A stretch of DNA of 64,000 bases from VGTK01 sp046327915 (GTDB taxonomy: Bacteria; Desulfobacterota; Binatia; UBA12015): NCBI GenBank assembly GCA_046327915.1, contig JAXLXO010000009.1, positions 1-64,000 of the forward strand. Direction: 5' to 3'. Below the pieces are notes generated by a model. That model was not told where the DNA came from and did not search any database. It worked only from the letters and a program-made list of their open reading frames with translations. A program made the translations under genes and the position numbers. Shown here piece by piece: positions 30,266-39,987 of the stretch. Position 1 is the first letter of the stretch; each line of letters begins with the position of its first letter.

Positions 30266-30628
30266 ATGGCGCCCCCGGCTTCCCCCGATCGCTGGTACAA
30301 GAGCACCCTGCTCGTCAGCGGCCTCGTGCTGCTCGTCCTCGGCATCGGCAACTGGGTGACGGGCACCGTGCGGCTGCGCGAGCACGAGGCCATCGTGCGC
30401 GCTCCCGGACCGACGCCGCACGCGATGTCCCGGCCACACGCCGGACCAGCCGGCTCGAGCCAGGAGGAGATCGAGATCGCGCGCGGCCGCATGGATTTCT
30501 ACCACGTCGTCGCGAGTGGTGGACGCCTGATGACGCTGGCCGGATTCGTCCTGGTGACGTTTGCGCTTGCACGCCGCCTGCGCCCGCAGGCAAAACGAAC
30601 GTCGGGTAGGGATGCGAAGCGAGAATGA
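30266..30628 (+). CDS. Two-helix small membrane protein, possible sensor subunit
   Basis: A 120-residue protein of unknown family. Helix 1 is about 13-34 (STLLVSGLVLLVLGIGNWVTG) and helix 2 about 86-103 (GRLMTLAGFVLVTFALAR), separated by a loop of about 50 residues (35-85) that would be periplasmic given the basic C-terminal tail RRLRPQAKR. GAGG precedes the ATG. Its TGA is immediately followed by the ATG of the kinase-like gene with no spacer, so the two are translationally coupled. That kinase has no membrane segment, so this protein could be its membrane input module (inference). Confidence 0.72.
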   Translation: MAPPASPDRWYKSTLLVSGLVLLVLGIGNWVTGTVRLREHEAIVRAPGPTPHAMSRPHAGPAGSSQEEIEIARGRMDFYHVVASGGRLMTLAGFVLVTFALARRLRPQAKRTSGRDAKRE

Positions 30629-32242
30629 ATGCTGCACCTGACAGACCTCATGCCGGACCCTGCCCCGTCGCTCGCTACCGGCACTGACTGGTTCCTGCCG
30701 CAGCAGACGCTCGACCTGCTCGCCCGCGTGGCGCCGACGAGCCTGCCGCTGCTGTGCACGTCCGCGTTCGGCGCTGCGTTCCGTCGCCTCGCGACCGCCG
30801 TGCATCTCGCCAGCGGGCGTGCCGACCTCGTCTTCGTCGATCTCCGCCGCAGCGCGGGCACATTGCCCGCCGGACTTCCCGAGGGACGTCGCGCGAGCGA
30901 CACCACGCTCGCGCTCGACGGCATCGAGCACCTCGACGACGCGGCGCAGGACATCCTCGCGGAGTTGCTCGTGCGCTCTCCGTTCCGGCTGATCAGCGCG
31001 ACCGATGCGGCCGCCGACGTCCTGCAGGCGCGCTGGCGCGCGGATCTCCTCGCCCGCCTCGGCACGGTGACCGTCGCGGCACCGGCGCTGGCGCGACGCG
31101 GCGAGGCCATCGCCGAGGTCGCGCGCGAGCGCTTGACGGTGCTGAGCCGTGACCTCGGTCGCGCGGCACCCGAGCTGTCCGACGACGCCGCGCTCGCGCT
31201 CGCGGACCACGCATGGCCGGGCGACCTCGCCGAGCTCGACGCGGTGCTCGCCCGCACGCTGCTCGCGACGAGCGGTCCCTTGATCGACGGCGTGCAGATC
31301 CGCTTCCGTGCCGACGGAGCCTGCGATCCGATCGAGTCGGCCGCGGCCGACGATGCGATCGCGATCGCCCGACCGGTCAGAAGAGCGCCCGATGACTGCG
31401 CGCAGGATCGTCCTGCCGAAAGCCGGACACCGGTGGCGGACGACACAGCCGAGCCCGAACCCGAGCTCGCGGAGGCGAAGCCCGGGCCGACCTCCGACGA
31501 GGCGCTGATCGCCACCCTGCCCGCGCCGGGACTCTTCCGCACGCGCCGCGACGACGAGCCGCGTGCAGCCGCTCCCGCCGTGGCGCCGTCCGCGTCGGCA
31601 ACGGCGCAGCTTTCGGGCGCGTCGCCGACACTCGAGGCGCTCGCCGTCGAGCTCGCACACCAGCTCAAGAATCCGCTCGTGACGATCAAGACCTTCGTCG
31701 GCAGCATCGAATCGCTGCGCGACGACCCACACGAGCTCGGGCAGTTCCGTGCGCTCACCGACGAAGCCGTCACGCGCATGGACGAGATCCTCGACGGCCT
31801 GCTCGCGTTCGCCCGCCTGCATGCCCCGGTCGTCGAGCCCATCGACGTCGTCGCGGCCCTGCGCGATGCGCTGCGGGGCGCGTGGCGCGCGCTGTCCAGC
31901 AAGCAGGTGGAGCTCGACGCGCCCGAGGGGGCCTCGCTGCGCGCCCGCGCCGACCGCGAGCACGTCCGCTTCGCGCTCGCGACGCTCGCCCGGCACGTCG
32001 CCGAGACCATCGAGCCGCGCAGCAGGCTCGCGATCTCGGTCGAGGAGCCGACCACCCTGCGGCTCGAGTACCGCGAATCGGGAGCGATCACGCACCTCCG
32101 GGGCGCGTCGCACGACGGTCAATCCGGTTTGCCTCTGGCGCTGTTGCTGGTTAGAGGCGCGCTGGCACGCGTGGGAGGCGACGTGGAGATCGCGCTCGAG
32201 AGCAACGTGGTGTCGATCCGGTTGCGACTGTCGCCGCCGTGA
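30629..32242 (+). CDS. Histidine-kinase-like protein with degenerate AAA+ activator-type N-terminus
   Basis: A 537-residue soluble protein. Residues about 20-230 follow the layout of a sigma54 activator ATPase but are stripped of function: the Walker A site reads TSAFGAAF, the loop with GAFTGA is missing, a Walker B-like LALDGIEHLDDAAQ (94-107) remains, then FRLISATD, RADLLARLG and AWPGDLAELDAV (compare WPGNVRELENV). A Pro/Ala/Glu-rich linker spans 230-335. The HisKA part has ELAHQLKNPL (His344). The ATPase part (430-537) lacks a recognisable N-box Asn and the DxGxG motif. It precedes an NtrC-type regulator by 43 bases. It may be a phosphotransfer or scaffold protein rather than an active kinase. 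Confidence 0.8.
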   Translation: MLHLTDLMPDPAPSLATGTDWFLPQQTLDLLARVAPTSLPLLCTSAFGAAFRRLATAVHLASGRADLVFVDLRRSAGTLPAGLPEGRRASDTTLALDGIEHLDDAAQDILAELLVRSPFRLISATDAAADVLQARWRADLLARLGTVTVAAPALARRGEAIAEVARERLTVLSRDLGRAAPELSDDAALALADHAWPGDLAELDAVLARTLLATSGPLIDGVQIRFRADGACDPIESAAADDAIAIARPVRRAPDDCAQDRPAESRTPVADDTAEPEPELAEAKPGPTSDEALIATLPAPGLFRTRRDDEPRAAAPAVAPSASATAQLSGASPTLEALAVELAHQLKNPLVTIKTFVGSIESLRDDPHELGQFRALTDEAVTRMDEILDGLLAFARLHAPVVEPIDVVAALRDALRGAWRALSSKQVELDAPEGASLRARADREHVRFALATLARHVAETIEPRSRLAISVEEPTTLRLEYRESGAITHLRGASHDGQSGLPLALLLVRGALARVGGDVEIALESNVVSIRLRLSPP

Positions 32243-32285
32243 TCGGTCGGGGGGCGGGCCCGTGCGGGCCGGGGGAGCGGGCACG

Positions 32286-33722
<1,437 letters not shown>

Positions 33723-33786
33723 GCCCGACCGGACGTCGTGCTCGGCGGTGCGCGCGATGCGCCCGCGGAGCGGGTACGTGAGCCTC

Positions 33787-34071
33787 TCAGCCCGGCGGGG
33801 GCCGCGCGACGAGGCTCCAAAGCGCGATCGAGCACAGCACCGTCAGCGCGAGGAACGTCCACACGAACCAGCGCGGGTCGTAGGCGAAGAGCCGGGCCTC
33901 GAGCACGCGCGCGATCACGTACGCGACGAGCGCGCCCACGAGCGTGCAGCCCATCCACGGCGCGAAGCTCACGCCCGCGACCAGCAGGCTTCCCTGACAG
34001 CCGCCCGCGAGCGACACGATCAGCACGAGTGCCACGAGACCCTGCGCGCCGCTCCGCGATCCCTCCCGCAT
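33787..34071 (-). CDS. YtcA-like small lipoprotein
   Basis: A 94-residue lipoprotein: hydrophobic signal with lipobox LAGGC (residues about 21-25), then GSLLVAGVSFAPWMGC and two membrane helices (about 41-58 and 68-88). The layout, a lipobox cysteine followed by a short loop, an aromatic-Pro-Trp turn and a conserved Cys at the start of a helix, matches the YtcA family, which is encoded with FUSC/HlyD efflux systems such as mdtNOP. Here it is divergent from the FUSC gene, sharing an 11-base gap between start codons. Role within such pumps is not established. Confidence 0.65.
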   Translation of the reverse strand: MREGSRSGAQGLVALVLIVSLAGGCQGSLLVAGVSFAPWMGCTLVGALVAYVIARVLEARLFAYDPRWFVWTFLALTVLCSIALWSLVARPPPG

Positions 34072-34082
34072 GGAGAGAGGGC

Positions 34083-36182
34083 ATGAGCGACGAGAGCGTT
34101 GCTTGCAAGCGCTCGGCGTCCGCGGCGCACCGCCCGGGCTTCCTCGACGCCGCGTCGCCGTCGGGTGCGGCGATCCGCACGACGATCGCGGCGGTGGGCG
34201 CGATGGCGCTCGCCTTCGCGATGCACGTCGAGATGCCGGCGCTCGCCGTGGTGTTCGTGCTCGCGCGCGGCAGCGCCGGCGTGGTCACGATGGTCGGCGG
34301 CGCGCTCGCCGGCTCCGCGTGCGGGCTCGTCCTGCTCGACCTGTTCGATCAGAGCCGCGTCGCGTTCACCGTAGCGCTCTTGGTCCTCGGCACGATCGGC
34401 ACCTACGGCGCGCTCGGACGCCGGTTTCCGTACGCCTGGGTCCAGGCACTGTTCAGCATGCTGGTGCTCGTCGGGCAGGCGCTCGACACGCCGGACACCG
34501 CGGTGCGGCACGCCTTCTTCGATCTCGCCGACGTGCTGATCGCCGCCGGATGCGCGTTCGTCGCCGGCGTGTCGCAGCCGTCGGCGGTGCCGGCGCAGCT
34601 GCAGGACGCCCTCGCCGCCCGGCTGCGCGCACTCGGCGGGCTCGTCGCTCGCGGGTCCGCCGCGGAGGACGACACGGTGCTCGCCGTCGACCGTGGCGCG
34701 CGACGCTCGCGCGCCCTGCTCGCGAACGCGTGGCCGACCCGTCTCGCATCGCGTTCACGCGCCCGCGCGCTGGCCGCCGCGCTCGCGCTCACGGACCGCG
34801 TGCACGACGACGTGCTGGTTCTGCTCGCCTGCGCGCGCCTGTCCGTGTCGAGGGCGACGCTCCCGTCGAGCAGCCGCTCCGACGACCTCGCGGACGTGGC
34901 CGCGCTGGTCGCCGCTCGCCACGGCGCGATCGACGAAACGCGCGGCGCAGCGACCGAACGCGCTCGCGCCGTCGCGCGCCGCGTCCGCCGTCCCGAGCGC
35001 GCGGACGAGCGCTCGATCGCAGCAGTCGCGGTGCGGAGCGCACACCGCCTCTCGGCGCGACTCGCCCTGCTCTCTCCGTTCCTGCGGCCCGGCACGCGCG
35101 CGACGCCACGTCTGGCAGCGGGCACCGTGCACGCGTGGACACCCCCGGTGCTCGACCGCTACCGGCTGCGCCACGCCGTCAAATCGGCGGTAGCCTATCT
35201 TCTCGTGCTCTGGGCGTGGGTCGCGTCCGAGTGGGGCGCGATCGTGCCGGCGCTGGTCGTCGCCGTCCTGGTCGCGACCCTCGCGACGCCGGTCGGCGCG
35301 ACGCTTCGCAAGGCCGTGCTGCGCGTCGGCGGCGTCGTCGTCGGCGGGCTCGCGGGACTGCTGGTGGCCGTCGTGCTGCTGCCCTTCATCACCGAGCTGC
35401 CGGCGATCTGCGGCGTCGCCGGCGCGTTTCTGCTGGCCTTCCTCTGGGTCCAGCAGCACAGCGAGCGGCTGACCTTCGCCGCTCTGCAGGCGGCGATCGC
35501 GTTCGTCCTCACGCTCGTCCACGGCACCGCACCGTCGCCGACGTGGCGCGATCCGCTCGAGAGCCTGATCGGCCTCGCCTTCGGCATCGTGGTGGTGGTC
35601 GGCATCATGCACGCGGCGTGGCCGATCGACGCGACCGCGTCGGCGCACGCGACGCTCGCCGACCTGCTGGACCTGAGCGGGCGCCGGATCGCCGCTGCGG
35701 CGGGCGCGCCACGGACGGACATGGCGCGACACCGCCGGGAGCTGGCCGCCGCTCGTGCGGCGCGCGAGCACGCGGTCGGCTTCGTGCACGAGGTCGAGCT
35801 CTACGGCACGCAGTTCGGACGGCCCGCGGAAGATCTCGCGCATCTCGCTCGCGTCGTCCTCGAGCTCGACGCGCTCGCCTCGCTCCTCGATTCCCTGCCC
35901 GCGCACGAGGCGCACGCCGCCGCGCGCCAGACGGCCGACGCCTTCGCGGCGGCGGTACGCGCCGACTGCCGCTTCCTCGCCGCCTGCGTCCGCGCCTTTC
36001 CCGGCGAGCGCGAGCCCTGCGACGAGAGCGCTCTCGGCACGCCGGGCTGCGTGCCGCCGCTCAGCGGCGCCGACGCGACGACGGCGCACGCCTCGGCACG
36101 AACGCTCGTCGCCGAGATCCTGCGCGATCTTGCCCGACTGCTCTCCCGGGAAGCGCTGCCGGCCCACCGTCGAGCCGCCTGA
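34083..36182 (+). CDS. FUSC-family membrane transporter (AaeB/MdtO-like)
   Basis: A 699-residue inner-membrane protein with two blocks of hydrophobic helices, about 28-160 and 365-510, each followed by a long Ala/Arg-rich soluble segment, the two-halves architecture of the fusaric-acid resistance (FUSC) family. These work with an HlyD-type adaptor and an outer-membrane channel to export aromatic acids and similar compounds. The adaptor and channel genes lie just downstream on the opposite strand (15-base convergent gap), an unusual arrangement. The ATG follows GGAGAGAGGGC; the frame upstream belongs to no recognisable protein. Confidence 0.88.
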   Translation: MSDESVACKRSASAAHRPGFLDAASPSGAAIRTTIAAVGAMALAFAMHVEMPALAVVFVLARGSAGVVTMVGGALAGSACGLVLLDLFDQSRVAFTVALLVLGTIGTYGALGRRFPYAWVQALFSMLVLVGQALDTPDTAVRHAFFDLADVLIAAGCAFVAGVSQPSAVPAQLQDALAARLRALGGLVARGSAAEDDTVLAVDRGARRSRALLANAWPTRLASRSRARALAAALALTDRVHDDVLVLLACARLSVSRATLPSSSRSDDLADVAALVAARHGAIDETRGAATERARAVARRVRRPERADERSIAAVAVRSAHRLSARLALLSPFLRPGTRATPRLAAGTVHAWTPPVLDRYRLRHAVKSAVAYLLVLWAWVASEWGAIVPALVVAVLVATLATPVGATLRKAVLRVGGVVVGGLAGLLVAVVLLPFITELPAICGVAGAFLLAFLWVQQHSERLTFAALQAAIAFVLTLVHGTAPSPTWRDPLESLIGLAFGIVVVVGIMHAAWPIDATASAHATLADLLDLSGRRIAAAAGAPRTDMARHRRELAAARAAREHAVGFVHEVELYGTQFGRPAEDLAHLARVVLELDALASLLDSLPAHEAHAAARQTADAFAAAVRADCRFLAACVRAFPGEREPCDESALGTPGCVPPLSGADATTAHASARTLVAEILRDLARLLSREALPAHRRAA

Positions 36183-36197
36183 GCAAATGTGCTCGCG

Positions 36198-37115
36198 TCA
36201 CGGCAGGACGTCGGCCCGCACCGCGGCCGCGTCGCGCCCGAGGTCGGCGTCGATGGTGACCTCCGCATTCGCACCGGAGCGCAGCGGGACGCCGTCGGGC
36301 TGCTCGAGGAACGTCACGCGAACGGGAAAGCGCTGCGCGAGGCGCACCCAGTCGAGCGTCTGGCTGACGCGTGCGAGACCGTAGCCAGTGGTCTCGCCGT
36401 CGACCTGGTAGATGCCGGCGCTCACGCCCTCGACGACGCCCTCGAAGACGCGTCCCGGATACATGTCGACGGTGATCCACGCGCGCTGTCCGGGACGGAT
36501 GTCGCGCAGGTAGGTCTCCATGAAGTTCGCGGTGACCCACCACGTCCGGTCCTCGACCAGCGCGAACAGCTCCTGGCCCCGCTTCACGTACGTTCCGACC
36601 CGGACGAGGAAGTTCGTCACCGAGCCGTCTGCGGGCGCCGGAACCTCGGTGTACGACAGGTTCAGCTCCGCGGCCCAGAGCTCGGCGCGCGCGAGCTCCA
36701 GCTCGGCCTCCGCGGCGCGCACCGCGGCGAGATCGCTGTCGAGCTTCTCGCGCGACACGAACTGGTCCCTGGCGAGGCGCTCGCTGCGCTGCAGGATCTG
36801 GCGCGTGTTGAACACCTCCGCCTCGGCGCGTCCGACCTTGCCGGCCGCGCGCGCGACGACCGCCTCGTACGGCCCGCGCTCGATGCGGAACAGGATCTCG
36901 CCCTTCCGTACCGGCTGGTTGTCCTTGACGAAGAGCTCGGTGATCGGGCCGTCGATCTGCGCCGCGATGCCGACCACGTTGGCGCGCACGTACGCGTCGC
37001 GGCTGTGCGGGTAGCGGTGCTGCTCCTCCCACGTGCGGAGTCCGGCCCAGACCGCGGCCGCGACCAGCGCCACCACGACCACCACCCGGATCACGCGCAG
37101 CACGCCGCGCCTCAC
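36198..37115 (-). CDS. HlyD-family periplasmic adaptor (EmrA/AaeA-like)
   Basis: A 305-residue membrane-fusion protein: a single N-terminal helix (about 6-22, IRVVVVVALVAAAVWAG), a first lipoyl half (ANVVGIAAQIDGPITELFVKDN), a coiled hairpin (about 75-145), the second lipoyl half (VPAPADGSVTNFLVRVGTYV) and a beta-barrel. The residue pattern NFMETYLRDIRPGQ is typical of adaptors paired with FUSC pumps. The GTG overlaps the stop of the outer-membrane channel gene by 4 nt. It ends 15 bases from the converging FUSC gene. Confidence 0.92.
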   Translation of the reverse strand: MRRGVLRVIRVVVVVALVAAAVWAGLRTWEEQHRYPHSRDAYVRANVVGIAAQIDGPITELFVKDNQPVRKGEILFRIERGPYEAVVARAAGKVGRAEAEVFNTRQILQRSERLARDQFVSREKLDSDLAAVRAAEAELELARAELWAAELNLSYTEVPAPADGSVTNFLVRVGTYVKRGQELFALVEDRTWWVTANFMETYLRDIRPGQRAWITVDMYPGRVFEGVVEGVSAGIYQVDGETTGYGLARVSQTLDWVRLAQRFPVRVTFLEQPDGVPLRSGANAEVTIDADLGRDAAAVRADVLP

Positions 37116-38626
37116 GGCACCGTTCCCCCTCTCACCGCCGACACGTCCTCGCCGATCGCCCTTAGCAGGACCGCGTGGCTCGTGAACAGGTCCGTGCGTG
37201 CTCCGACGTTCGCGGCACGCGCGACGGCGAGCTGCGCGAGCCCGTTCAACAGCTCGACGATGTCGCCGACGCCGTCGCGGTAGGTCGCGAGCGCCGCCCG
37301 GTAGGACTCGCGGGCGTTCGCGAGCAGGACCTCGCTGGCGCGCAGACGCGCCAGCGCCGTCCGGAAGTCCTGGTACGCGCGCCACACCTCGGCGATGACG
37401 GACTGCGTGCGGTCGCGCAGGTCGGCGTCGGTCGCGGCACGGCGCGACTCCGCCGCCTGCAGCCGGTTCCAGCGCTCGAGCCCCTGGAAGAGCGGCACGT
37501 TGACCTCGATGCCGTAGCGGTACTGGTCGTAGGCGCCGTCGTTCGGACCGCCGAGCTGCGGTGCTTGACGATTGTAGCTCGCGCCCGCCACCAGCTCGGG
37601 CAGGAAGGCAGCGCGCGCACCCGCGATCTGCGCGTCCTCGCGCAGCACCTCGGCTCGCGCCGCGCCGAGCTCCGGACGCAGCACCTGCGCGCGCGCGATC
37701 AGCGCGTCGACGTCCTCCTCGACGAGTCCGAGCGGCACGTCGCGCGGCGGGTCTGCGACCTCGAAGCGCGTGTTCGCGGGCCAGCCGACCGCGGTCGCGA
37801 GCGAGCCGCGCGCGTTCTCGACCGCGCCGCGGTCGGAGGCGAGGTCGAGCTCGATCCGCGCCACGCCGGCGCGCGCCTGATAGACGTCGACGATCGTTCC
37901 CGTGCCGACCTTCAGACGCTCGTCCGCGGCGCGCAGGACCATGCGCGCATCGGCGAGACTCTCCTCGTCCGCCGCGACCAGGGCACGGCGTCCCGCCAGC
38001 GTGAAGTACGCGGCGGCGACCCGCAGCAGCACGTCCTGGATGCTCTGGTCGTAACGCCAGTTCGCGGCGAACAGCAGCTGGCGCGCCGACTCGACCGCGG
38101 CCTCGCGCCGGCCGAAGTCGAACAGCAGGTAGTCGATCGAGATCCCGGGCTCGCGCACGGCGACGACCGGCTGCTGCTTGCCGTCGACCTCGGCTGCTCG
38201 AACGTCGACCACCGAGACGTTGCCGTACACGCGCGGCAGGTAGCGGCCGCGCTCGACGTCCCACTCCGACGCGGCGGTCTGCGCCTGCTGCCAGGCGCGC
38301 TGCGTTCCGGGATTTGTGCGCAGCGCGTCGTCAAGCAACTGGTCGAGCCGCAGGCGCTCGCCGGAAGCACGTGCCGGCGTCGGGGCCGGCGGCACGCCGG
38401 TGCCCGGCTCGGAGAGCGGCACCGGGGGAGCATCGACCGCAGGGCGCCACGGTGTTCCGAGCTCCGGTGGAGGTGCGGCCTCGAAGGCGCTCTCGAAGAC
38501 GTCGGCGTGCAGGCCGAGCGCGCTGCATCCCGCCCCCGAAAGCCCTTGCGCGAAGATCAGGAACCATGCGAAAGGGGTCCACTTCTCCCGGCCGCAGCGG
38601 GTTCGACACGTCGCACGGTCCCTCAT
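37112..38626 (-). CDS. TolC-like outer-membrane efflux lipoprotein
   Basis: A 504-residue outer-membrane factor. The N-terminus carries a hydrophobic signal with lipobox LSGAGC, then a Pro-rich segment (40-85) and two OEP repeats with long alpha-helical hairpins (LRLDQLLDDALRTNPG onward and RPELGAARAEVLREDAQI onward). It forms the exit duct for the HlyD/FUSC pump. It is first in a two-gene unit with the adaptor. About 200 bases upstream lie the palindromes at 38834-38867, with a sigma54-like element pointing toward this gene. ATG at 38626 is the longest start; it is preceded by GGGAG. Confidence 0.9.
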   Translation of the reverse strand: MRDRATCRTRCGREKWTPFAWFLIFAQGLSGAGCSALGLHADVFESAFEAAPPPELGTPWRPAVDAPPVPLSEPGTGVPPAPTPARASGERLRLDQLLDDALRTNPGTQRAWQQAQTAASEWDVERGRYLPRVYGNVSVVDVRAAEVDGKQQPVVAVREPGISIDYLLFDFGRREAAVESARQLLFAANWRYDQSIQDVLLRVAAAYFTLAGRRALVAADEESLADARMVLRAADERLKVGTGTIVDVYQARAGVARIELDLASDRGAVENARGSLATAVGWPANTRFEVADPPRDVPLGLVEEDVDALIARAQVLRPELGAARAEVLREDAQIAGARAAFLPELVAGASYNRQAPQLGGPNDGAYDQYRYGIEVNVPLFQGLERWNRLQAAESRRAATDADLRDRTQSVIAEVWRAYQDFRTALARLRASEVLLANARESYRAALATYRDGVGDIVELLNGLAQLAVARAANVGARTDLFTSHAVLLRAIGEDVSAVRGGTVP

Positions 38627-38833
38627 CTCCCGAATCGTTCCGACGGGCTGCGTTATCAGGAGCCGTCGCGCGGACCAAGCGCCGCGACACGGGTGTTCGC
38701 GATCGTCCCATTCGCGTCGGTCGCACGTTTTTGTACGTGCAATTCTGAACGCGGTTCATGCGCTTCGCCTTGCGGTCCGCGCGGAGTGGCGCCGGCGACG
38801 TAGCGCGCACGGCACCTCTCGCCTCGCGCGAGG

Positions 38834-38852
38834 CGTGCCAGCGGCTGGCACG
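38834..38852. promoter_or_regulatory. 8-bp inverted repeat containing divergent TGGCACG elements
   Basis: CGTGCCAG-CGG-CTGGCACG is a perfect 8+8 inverted repeat with a 3-base centre. Each arm contains TGGCACG, the -24 consensus of sigma54 promoters. On the plus strand it continues TGCA-GTGCA, so GC falls at the exact -12 position (38846-38861). On the minus strand TGGCACG-CCTC-GCGC (38840 down to 38826) also has GC in register. Two NtrC-type activators are encoded nearby. The repeat could instead be a repressor or activator operator. Confidence 0.5.
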
Positions 38853-38867
38853 TGCAGTGCACTGCAC
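38852..38867. promoter_or_regulatory. Perfect 16-bp palindrome before the start codon
   Basis: GTGCAGTGCACTGCAC reads the same on both strands and ends 11 bases before the ATG at 38879. It directly abuts the preceding inverted repeat, forming a compact 34-base regulatory block (38834-38867). It overlaps the predicted -12 region and start of transcription, a position suited to an operator controlling the gene at 38879. An RNA hairpin of 7-8 bp is the alternative reading. Confidence 0.55.
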
Positions 38868-38878
38868 TAGCCGCCGCA

Positions 38879-39979
38879 ATGAACTCCAAACCCAAGATTC
38901 TCATCGTCGACGACGAGGAAGGACCTCGGGAGTCGCTCAAGATCATCCTGAAGCCGGAGTTCGACGTGGTCACGCTCGGACGCGGCTCGGAAGCCGTCGA
39001 GATGCTCCGGGACGGCGGCTTCGACCTGATCCTGCTCGACATCACGATGCCCGAGGACCTCTCGGGCATCGACACGCTGCAGGCCATCCGCGCCGCCGCC
39101 ATCGACGTCGAGGCGATCGTCATCAGCGGACAGGGCGCGACCGACCCCATCATGGCGTGCGTCAATCTGGGCGCGCACCGCTACATCAAGAAGCCGTACC
39201 GCGCCGACGAGGTGCTGACGGCGGTGCGCTCGGCGGTCGCGCAGCGCACCGCGCGGCTGCGCGCGCAGGCGATGCGCGAGCGTCTCCTCGGCAGCCTGTC
39301 GCACGAGCTGCGCACGCCGCTGAACGCGATCGTCGGCTACACCGAGATCCTGCACGACGAGGCGCGCGAGCTGCTCGGCGACGAGCACCGGCACGCCCTC
39401 GCGCGCATCCAGCACAGCTCGGAGCGCCTGCTCGCGTACTGGGAGTCGCTCTTCTTCCTCGGCGAGCTCGACTCGGGCAGCGTCGTCGTCAAGCCGGGCG
39501 AGGTCCGCGTCCGCGCGCTTCTCGACCGGCTCGTGTCGCGCATCGACCGCAGCAGCGACGGCGGTCCGACGATCCGCCTCTCGTGCCCCGAGGATCTCGT
39601 CGCGCACACCCACCCCGACTCGCTGGCGCGCCTGCTCGCGGTTCTCCTCTACGAGTGCACCGAGGAGGACGCGGGGCCGATCGACGTGACCGCCACGCGC
39701 ACGCCGACCGGCCTGCTGCTGCTGATCGAGCACGACCGCACGCCGTTCGACGACCCGGACGCGACCGACGCCGAGCAGGATCCCGCGGTGACGGAGCTCG
39801 CACGCGAGATCATCGGCCGCGCGTCCGAACTGCTGCACGCGACGGTGAGCCGCGAGCCGCTGGGCGGCGACCGCATCAAGCTGCGCATCGCGATCCCGCA
39901 GCGCGACCCGGCGCCGGGACGCGCGCCTCGCCTGTCCTCCGGTTTCACATCCGGCGTCCTCGCCGCTGCTTCCCGCTGA
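38879..39979 (+). CDS. Receiver-HisKA signalling protein with eroded ATPase domain
   Basis: A 366-residue protein. Receiver domain 5-118 with DDEE (11-14), Asp54 in LLDITMPE and Lys104/105 in YIKKPYR. A coiled linker leads to HisKA with SHELRTPLNAIVGY (His142). The region after residue 220 follows the length of a HATPase domain but lacks a convincing N-box Asn (LLAVLLYECTEE) and has no DxGxG motif; LLLIEHDRTPF stands in its place. The ATG at 38879 is preferred over an upstream ATG at 38852 because the protein then starts MNSKPKILIVDDE; there is no good ribosome site. It may relay or sequester phosphate rather than use ATP. Confidence 0.82.
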   Translation: MNSKPKILIVDDEEGPRESLKIILKPEFDVVTLGRGSEAVEMLRDGGFDLILLDITMPEDLSGIDTLQAIRAAAIDVEAIVISGQGATDPIMACVNLGAHRYIKKPYRADEVLTAVRSAVAQRTARLRAQAMRERLLGSLSHELRTPLNAIVGYTEILHDEARELLGDEHRHALARIQHSSERLLAYWESLFFLGELDSGSVVVKPGEVRVRALLDRLVSRIDRSSDGGPTIRLSCPEDLVAHTHPDSLARLLAVLLYECTEEDAGPIDVTATRTPTGLLLLIEHDRTPFDDPDATDAEQDPAVTELAREIIGRASELLHATVSREPLGGDRIKLRIAIPQRDPAPGRAPRLSSGFTSGVLAAASR

Positions 39980-39987
39980 GGTTTCCC

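Noticed and set aside
38731..38752. GCACGT-TTTTGT-ACGTGC inverted repeat near the TolC-like gene promoter region
   Set aside because: A 6-bp repeat in the gap could be an operator or part of a promoter, but nothing beyond symmetry supports it.
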